DNA of 9,756 nucleotides, from positions 1 to 9,756 of the forward strand of contig CAUJEQ010000100.1 in assembly GCA_963169135.1 (NCBI GenBank). The letters run 5' to 3'. Source of the DNA: Chloroflexota bacterium. GTDB taxonomy: Bacteria > Chloroflexota > Dehalococcoidia > Tepidiformales > Tepidiformaceae. Shown here one piece after another: positions 5,972 to 9,756 of this stretch (its first letter is position 1; every line of letters starts with the position of its first letter). Under the pieces are notes generated by a model. The model was not told the DNA's origin and ran no database searches. It saw nothing but the letters and a program-made list of their open reading frames with translations. A program made the position numbers and the translations under genes.

Positions 5972-7294
5972 ATGGATGCCCATGTGCCGTGTACGGATCG
6001 GGAACTGGCGCGCTCCTGGCAGGGCGTGCTGGGGCGGCTCGAGCTGGAGCTGAACCCGCACAACTTCGCGGCGTGGTTGCGTGGGACGCGGGCGGTGCGG
6101 ATGGATGAGCGGCTAGTGGTGGTGGAAGCAGCTTCGGAAATGGCGTGTTCGTGGCTCAACCAGCGGCTGAAAGTGGTGGTCGAGCGGGCAGCCACGCAGG
6201 TGTTCGGGCCGGAGATAGCCGTGGAGTTCGTGGCGGGAGGTACAGCGTCGGCGGCCGTGGCTGCCCCGGAGGACGCGCCTCCGCAACGGCCGGCGGGGCG
6301 AGGAGCGGTCCTGGGGCAGTTGAACTGCGCGTACACCTTCGAGGAGTACCAGGCGGCAGAGGGCAACAGGCTGGCGCTGGAATCGTGCCTCTCGCTCGTG
6401 CAGGAGATTGACTTCCGGATCAGCCCGGTGGTGCTCTTCGGGGCGCCGGGAATGGGAAAGACGCACCTGTTGCACGCGGTGGCCTGCCGGGCCGCGGAGC
6501 AGGGACGCGCAGTGGCCTGCCTGAGCGCGGAGGAGTTCGCGAACAGGTTCCTGGGGGCGCTGCGAGAACGGAAGGCTGACGAGTTCCAGGCCGCGGTGCG
6601 GGCAGTCGATCTGCTGGTGATCGACGACCTGCAGCAGATCGCCGGAAAGCAGGCGACCCAGGACGAATTGGTGCACACGATGGACGCGGTCTGCAACGCT
6701 GGCGGCCACGTGGTGGTGGCGAGCGAGAAGCACCCGTTCGAACTCGACCTGCCGGAGCGGTTGGCGTCGCGGCTGGCCGCCGGGATCGTGACGCGGGTGG
6801 AGCCCTTCCGGATCGCGGAGCGGCGGGCGTTCATCGAGCGCGTCGCCCGGCGGTTGCGGGCATCGCTGCCGGGCTGGGCGACGGACCGGATCGCGGGCTG
6901 CGAGGTGCCCTCGGTGCGCGTGCTGCTCGGGGCGATCCATGCCGCGGTGGGGCTGGAACGCAACGGGATGCTGGACCTCGGGCGGCTGGACGCGGAGCTG
7001 GGGCGGGTCGCGCTGGCGGAGGCTTCGAGCGGGATGATCGGGGAGCGAGAGCTGCTCGAGCGGATCGCGCGGCACTACCAGGTGACGGTCGACGAAATCG
7101 CGGGGCGGACGCGCAGGGGGCCCGTCGCCGAGGCCCGGGCGGTGTCTGTGGCGGCACTGCAGGAGCGCGGGCGGAGCCTGAGCCAGCTGGGTTCGCTGTT
7201 CGGGCAGCGGGACAAGAGCACCATCAGCGGCCTGGCGGAGCGGGGGCGGACGATCGTCGCGGGGAACGAAGGTTTGCGGGCGATCGTCGCCTGA
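5972..7294 (+). CDS. dnaA: DnaA, chromosomal replication initiator (divergent)
   Basis: This 440-residue protein has the full DnaA architecture and usual length. Domain I (about 5-88) includes the W..vL..L and NFAAWL pattern. A short variable domain II follows (about 90-117), then the AAA+ domain III opening with YTFEEY...GNRLAL. Walker A is GAPGMGKTH at 157-165 and Walker B DLLVIDD at 213-219. A probable arginine finger, R267, lies in LASRL, and the sensor II Arg is R316 in SVRVLLGA. Domain IV (about 355-430) is the DNA-binding part. Its signature reads GQRDKSTI at 411-418 where nearly all DnaA proteins have GGRDHTTV, so the base-contacting His is Lys415. Sensor I is also altered (VVVASEKHP versus VLTSDRPP). 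ATG5972 was chosen because conserved sequence begins right after it; GTG5960 is the alternative. No dnaN neighbours it. A second, specialised DnaA paralogue is the main alternative. Confidence 0.88.
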   Translation: MDAHVPCTDRELARSWQGVLGRLELELNPHNFAAWLRGTRAVRMDERLVVVEAASEMACSWLNQRLKVVVERAATQVFGPEIAVEFVAGGTASAAVAAPEDAPPQRPAGRGAVLGQLNCAYTFEEYQAAEGNRLALESCLSLVQEIDFRISPVVLFGAPGMGKTHLLHAVACRAAEQGRAVACLSAEEFANRFLGALRERKADEFQAAVRAVDLLVIDDLQQIAGKQATQDELVHTMDAVCNAGGHVVVASEKHPFELDLPERLASRLAAGIVTRVEPFRIAERRAFIERVARRLRASLPGWATDRIAGCEVPSVRVLLGAIHAAVGLERNGMLDLGRLDAELGRVALAEASSGMIGERELLERIARHYQVTVDEIAGRTRRGPVAEARAVSVAALQERGRSLSQLGSLFGQRDKSTISGLAERGRTIVAGNEGLRAIVA

Positions 7295-7298
7295 GCGC

Positions 7299-7982
7299 TT
7301 AGAACTGGAGGTCGAGGCGGCGGAACCGTTCGAGGTAGCGGCCGTCGTCGTTGCGCCAGCGTTCGCGAGAGAAGGCAGCAAAATCCTCCTGCTTGCCGAA
7401 CTGGGAAACGTGGGCGGAGAGCGCGTGGATCTTGAGGTCGACCAGGTCTGTGACATCGACATCGAAGTTGGGGTGGTTCGAGTTCCAGAGCAGCACCTCG
7501 CGCACCTTGTGCGGTTCGAGGCCGGCCGCCAGGTGTTCGGGGAAGTTGAGGTGGTCACGGGCAGTGGGGTAGACGGCGTCGAGGGCTGCGGTGCCGGTGG
7601 CCCGGTGGTCGGGGTGGTTGATGAAACTGTCGCGAATGATGATGTCGGTTGGGTCGTGGGTGAGGACCGTCTGGGGCCGGAGAAAGCGGAGGTGCCAGAC
7701 GATGCGTTCCACGAGCTCGCGCGTGTAGGCGAGTTCGCCGTCTTCGAAGCCGAGGAAGAAGACATCGCGAGCGCCAAGGCGGCGGCATGCCTCGCGCTGT
7801 TCTTCGACGCGTTGGGCAATGAGGCGTTCGCGGGGCATGGCGCGGTCTTCGGTGCCCTTGGCGCCGTTGGTGGTGACGAGGAAGTAGACGTCCCAGCCCT
7901 GGGAAGCGAGGCGGGCGGCGTAGCCGGCGCATCCGAACTCTCCATCGTCAGGATGGGCAGCAATTACGAGAGCAGTAGGCAT
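7299..7982 (-). CDS. PIG-L family zinc-dependent deacetylase
   Basis: This 227-residue protein belongs to the PIG-L/LmbE family, which removes N-acetyl groups from N-acetylglucosamine-type substrates (MshB and BshB are relatives). The zinc-binding motif AHPDDGEFGC is at 9-18 (H10, D13), and the third ligand lies in NHPDHRATG (122-130). The stretch HPDHRATGTAALDAVYPTARDHLNFPE is the pattern I associate with Chloroflexi members. Length fits the family. The substrate is unknown: mycothiol or bacillithiol precursors, glycans and small metabolites are all possible, and no thiol-pathway partner is nearby. The ATG at 7982 has no clear Shine-Dalgarno sequence. Its stop lies only 4 bases from the dnaA stop, so the two genes converge with no room for a separate terminator. 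Confidence 0.9.
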   Translation of the reverse strand: MPTALVIAAHPDDGEFGCAGYAARLASQGWDVYFLVTTNGAKGTEDRAMPRERLIAQRVEEQREACRRLGARDVFFLGFEDGELAYTRELVERIVWHLRFLRPQTVLTHDPTDIIIRDSFINHPDHRATGTAALDAVYPTARDHLNFPEHLAAGLEPHKVREVLLWNSNHPNFDVDVTDLVDLKIHALSAHVSQFGKQEDFAAFSRERWRNDDGRYLERFRRLDLQF

Positions 7983-8088
7983 GTGAGTTTCGAGTTTCGA
8001 GGTACCAGCAACCTATCGTGGCCGAGATGGGTAGCCTCCTGCAACTCGCTGCCCGAATCTCGAGACTCCGGTGGTGTTCGGAACGCGT

Positions 8089-8118
8089 TTGACGATAACC
8101 ACTTGCGTTTGCTAACGT
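8089..8118 (+). promoter_or_regulatory. probable lexA promoter
   Basis: TTGACG at 8089-8094 is one base off the -35 consensus. After 18 bases comes TAACGT at 8113-8118, a weak -10 strengthened by TG at 8110-8111 (extended -10 form, TGCTAACGT). Transcription would begin near 8125, inside the LexA box, which fits autorepression. Confidence 0.5.
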
Positions 8119-8124
8119 TCGGCG

Positions 8125-8138
8125 CGAACATGCGTTCG
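8125..8138. promoter_or_regulatory. LexA (SOS) box, Gram-positive type
   Basis: CGAACATGCGTTCG matches the CGAACRNRYGTTYG consensus of Bacillus and Actinobacteria at every position. It lies 15 bases before the lexA ATG and overlaps the predicted transcription start. A further GTTC half-site at 8117-8120 makes GTTC-N5-GAAC-N4-GTTC. Confidence 0.9.
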
Positions 8139-8153
8139 AAAGGCGCCTAACGA

Positions 8154-8792
8154 ATGAAAGACCTCTCTCCGAAGCAAGACCAGATTCTCGACTTCCTGCG
8201 CTCGTTCATCGAAGAGAAGGACTACCCGCCGAGCATCCGCGACATCCAGGAGGGCTGCGGCATCAGCAGCACGTCGGTGGTGGACTACAACCTCCGGAAG
8301 CTGGAGGACAAGGGGTACATTCGGCGAGACCGGGAGATTTCGCGCGGCATTGAGATCCTCGGCGCACGCGGACGGCGGGCGCGCATTGTTGAGATCCCCG
8401 TGCTGGGGTCGATCGCGGCCGGGCAGCCGATCCCGGTGCCCACGAGCGACCGGTTCGGGAACGACGCCCTGGACATGGTTGCTGTGACGGAAGACATGGT
8501 GCGCGGGAAGACGAACGTGTTCGCGCTGCGGGTGAAAGGCACCTCGATGATCGACGACCTGATCGACGACGGGGACATCGTGTTCCTGGAGCCGGCACGG
8601 TCGGCCGTTGATGGCGACAAGGTGGCGGTCTGGCTGAAGGACCGCGAAGAAGTGACGCTCAAGCGGATCTACCACGAAGGCGATCGGGTGCGCTTGCAGC
8701 CCGCGAACAGCACGATGCAGCCGATCTACACGTCGGCGGAGAACGTGGAGATCCAGGGCAAGTTCATCTCCTCTTTTCGCCCAAGCGATTAG
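8154..8792 (+). CDS. lexA: LexA, SOS response repressor and autoprotease
   Basis: LexA represses DNA-damage genes and is inactivated by RecA-stimulated self-cleavage. The 212-residue protein has an N-terminal winged helix-turn-helix (about 1-68, starting LSPKQDQILDFLRSFIEE and including PSIRDIQEGCGISSTSVVDYN). A C-terminal S24 peptidase domain follows. The cleavage site is Ala89-Gly90 in SIAAGQPI, the nucleophile is Ser131 in GTSM, and the general base is Lys170 in TLKRI. Nothing essential is missing and length is typical. GAAAGG at 8138-8143 lies 10 bases before the ATG as a modest ribosome binding site. A perfect LexA box sits just upstream, so autoregulation is expected. No recA, imuB or other SOS gene appears in the window. 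The following ABC ATPase begins 53 bases later and may be co-transcribed. Confidence 0.97.
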   Translation: MKDLSPKQDQILDFLRSFIEEKDYPPSIRDIQEGCGISSTSVVDYNLRKLEDKGYIRRDREISRGIEILGARGRRARIVEIPVLGSIAAGQPIPVPTSDRFGNDALDMVAVTEDMVRGKTNVFALRVKGTSMIDDLIDDGDIVFLEPARSAVDGDKVAVWLKDREEVTLKRIYHEGDRVRLQPANSTMQPIYTSAENVEIQGKFISSFRPSD

Positions 8793-8845
8793 ACTGGCCT
8801 GAACTTCCACAAACACGGGGCGAGCGCGCCTCGTTGGGTTTTCGC

Positions 8846-9756
8846 ATGTCCGAGCCGGTCATCAGCGTCCGCAATCTCAGCATCCGTTACCGCACGCGGG
8901 AATCCGTGACGTACGCGGTCGACGACGTGTCGTTCGACCTGGCGCGGGGGCAGATCCTGACGCTGGTGGGGGAGTCCGGGAGCGGGAAGTCGACGGTGGG
9001 GATGTCGATCCTGCGGCTGCTGCCGCAGGAAGCGGACGTGCTCTCGGGGCAGGTGCTGTTCGACGGAATCGACCTGCTGGCGCTGGAGGACCGGGCGCTT
9101 CGGCCGTTGCGAGGGCGCCGGATCGCAATGATCTTCCAGGACCCGGTGGCCGGGCTGAACCCGGTGATCGACATCGGGACGCAGGTGGCGGAGATCCTGA
9201 CGAGTCACCTGTCCATCGGGAAGAAGGAAGCAAAGGCGCGGGCGCTGGACGTGCTGCACGACGTTGGGCTTGCGGAGCCCGCGCGGGTGGCGAAGTCGTA
9301 CCCGTTCCAGCTTTCGGGAGGGATGTGCCAGCGCGTCATGATCGGGATCGCGACAGCACTGGACCCCGACGTGATCGTGGCCGACGAACCGACGAGCGCA
9401 CTCGATGTGACCGTGCAGGCGCAGATCCTCTACCAGCTGGACGAGCTGCGGCGCAAGAAGGGCACGGCGATCCTGCTGATCACGCACGACTTCGGCGTGG
9501 TGGCGCAGATGGCGGATGACGTGGCCGTGATGTACGCGGGGCGGGTGGTGGAATCGGGCGGGGTCCGGGACATGCTGAAGTCACCGCTGCACCCATACAC
9601 TCATGCGCTGCTGGGGACGCTCCCGCGCGTGGACGGTGCGCACGAGCACCTGCGCCAGATCCCGGGTCATCCTCCGGAGATGACGGAGCCGGCGGAACGG
9701 TGCGCGTTCATCCCGCGGTGCGGGAAGGTGATGAACGTGTGCCGGAACACGGAGCC
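8846..9756 (+). CDS. oligopeptide/dipeptide ABC transporter ATP-binding protein (OppD/DppD type), 3' end cut
   Basis: The frame runs from ATG8846 off the window end without a stop, giving 303 residues. It couples ATP hydrolysis to uptake of peptides or similar solutes through a binding-protein-dependent importer. Walker A is GESGSGKST at 42-50, Q-loop FQDP at 97-100, signature LSGGM at 156-160, Walker B DVIVADEP at 175-182 and H-loop His214. The residue after the signature is Cys161 where Arg or Lys is more usual. The tail has HPYTHALLGTLPR and then CAFIPRC...C (C286, C292, C299), the C-x5-C-x6-C cluster of the oligo_HPY C-terminal region that marks OppD/DppD/OppF proteins. An OppF-like ATPase and permeases would be expected downstream. 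No strong Shine-Dalgarno sequence is seen. Whether the substrate is a peptide, nickel or glutathione cannot be decided. Confidence 0.94.
   Translation, partial: MSEPVISVRNLSIRYRTRESVTYAVDDVSFDLARGQILTLVGESGSGKSTVGMSILRLLPQEADVLSGQVLFDGIDLLALEDRALRPLRGRRIAMIFQDPVAGLNPVIDIGTQVAEILTSHLSIGKKEAKARALDVLHDVGLAEPARVAKSYPFQLSGGMCQRVMIGIATALDPDVIVADEPTSALDVTVQAQILYQLDELRRKKGTAILLITHDFGVVAQMADDVAVMYAGRVVESGGVRDMLKSPLHPYTHALLGTLPRVDGAHEHLRQIPGHPPEMTEPAERCAFIPRCGKVMNVCRNTE

Noticed and set aside
7263..7276. GAAC-GAAG-GTTT near the end of dnaA as a LexA site
   Set aside because: Imperfect second half and located at a gene 3' end.
7985..7999. Tandem GAGTTTC repeat just upstream of the PIG-L start
   Set aside because: Only two 7-base copies with no link to a promoter; probably chance.
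7410..8150. Long + strand open frame opposite the PIG-L gene and running into the lexA promoter
   Set aside because: The minus-strand frame has all PIG-L motifs; this frame is its shadow and would cover the SOS box.
8512..8523. Palindrome CGAACGTGTTCG inside lexA
   Set aside because: Half-sites are 2 bases apart, not the 4 required for a LexA box; likely chance in coding sequence.
8821..8842. CGAG-CGCGC-CTCG followed by TTGGGTTTT as a lexA terminator
   Set aside because: Stem of only four pairs and the T run is interrupted and too distant.

Overview
This is a GC-rich bacterial chromosome window with eight intact genes and two genes cut by the window edges. The combination points to Chloroflexota (inference, about 60 percent). 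The evidence is a DUF2851 protein, a membrane-anchored M23 peptidase with a long Thr-Pro tail, a Gram-positive-type LexA box (CGAAC-N4-GTTCG), very short intergenic spaces and heavy use of GTG and overlapping starts. Actinobacteria-like GC is also seen, but no actinobacterial marker is present. Nothing looks like a prophage, insertion sequence or CRISPR array.

Layout. 1-1008 (+) is the 3' part of a DUF2851 gene. It converges on 1096-2028 (-), an anchored M23 (LytM-type) peptidase whose Thr-Pro tail makes the + strand very G-rich at about 1130-1270. From 2200 to 5657 (+) four tightly overlapping genes alternate ATPase, permease, ATPase, permease and encode one or two ABC-2 type exporters. A 314-base non-coding stretch (5658-5971) follows. 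It holds a hairpin just after the operon, short repeats, and a structured leader with two mutually exclusive GC-rich helices ending at the ribosome binding site of the next gene. That gene (5972-7294, +) is a full-length but divergent DnaA, the replication initiator. It converges with only 4 bases to spare on a PIG-L type zinc deacetylase (7299-7982, -). A divergent intergenic region then carries a consensus SOS box and promoter for lexA (8154-8792, +). Last, 8846 to the window end (+) is an oligopeptide/dipeptide ABC transporter ATPase (OppD/DppD type), cut by the end.

How the genes work together. The four-gene transporter is a self-contained export unit. LexA controls itself through the box overlapping its own promoter. 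The dnaA gene stands apart from its usual partner dnaN, has a modified DNA-binding signature (GQRDKSTI rather than GGRDHTTV), and is preceded by what looks like a regulatory RNA leader and a cluster of short repeats. That dnaA locus is the part of the window most worth a second look.
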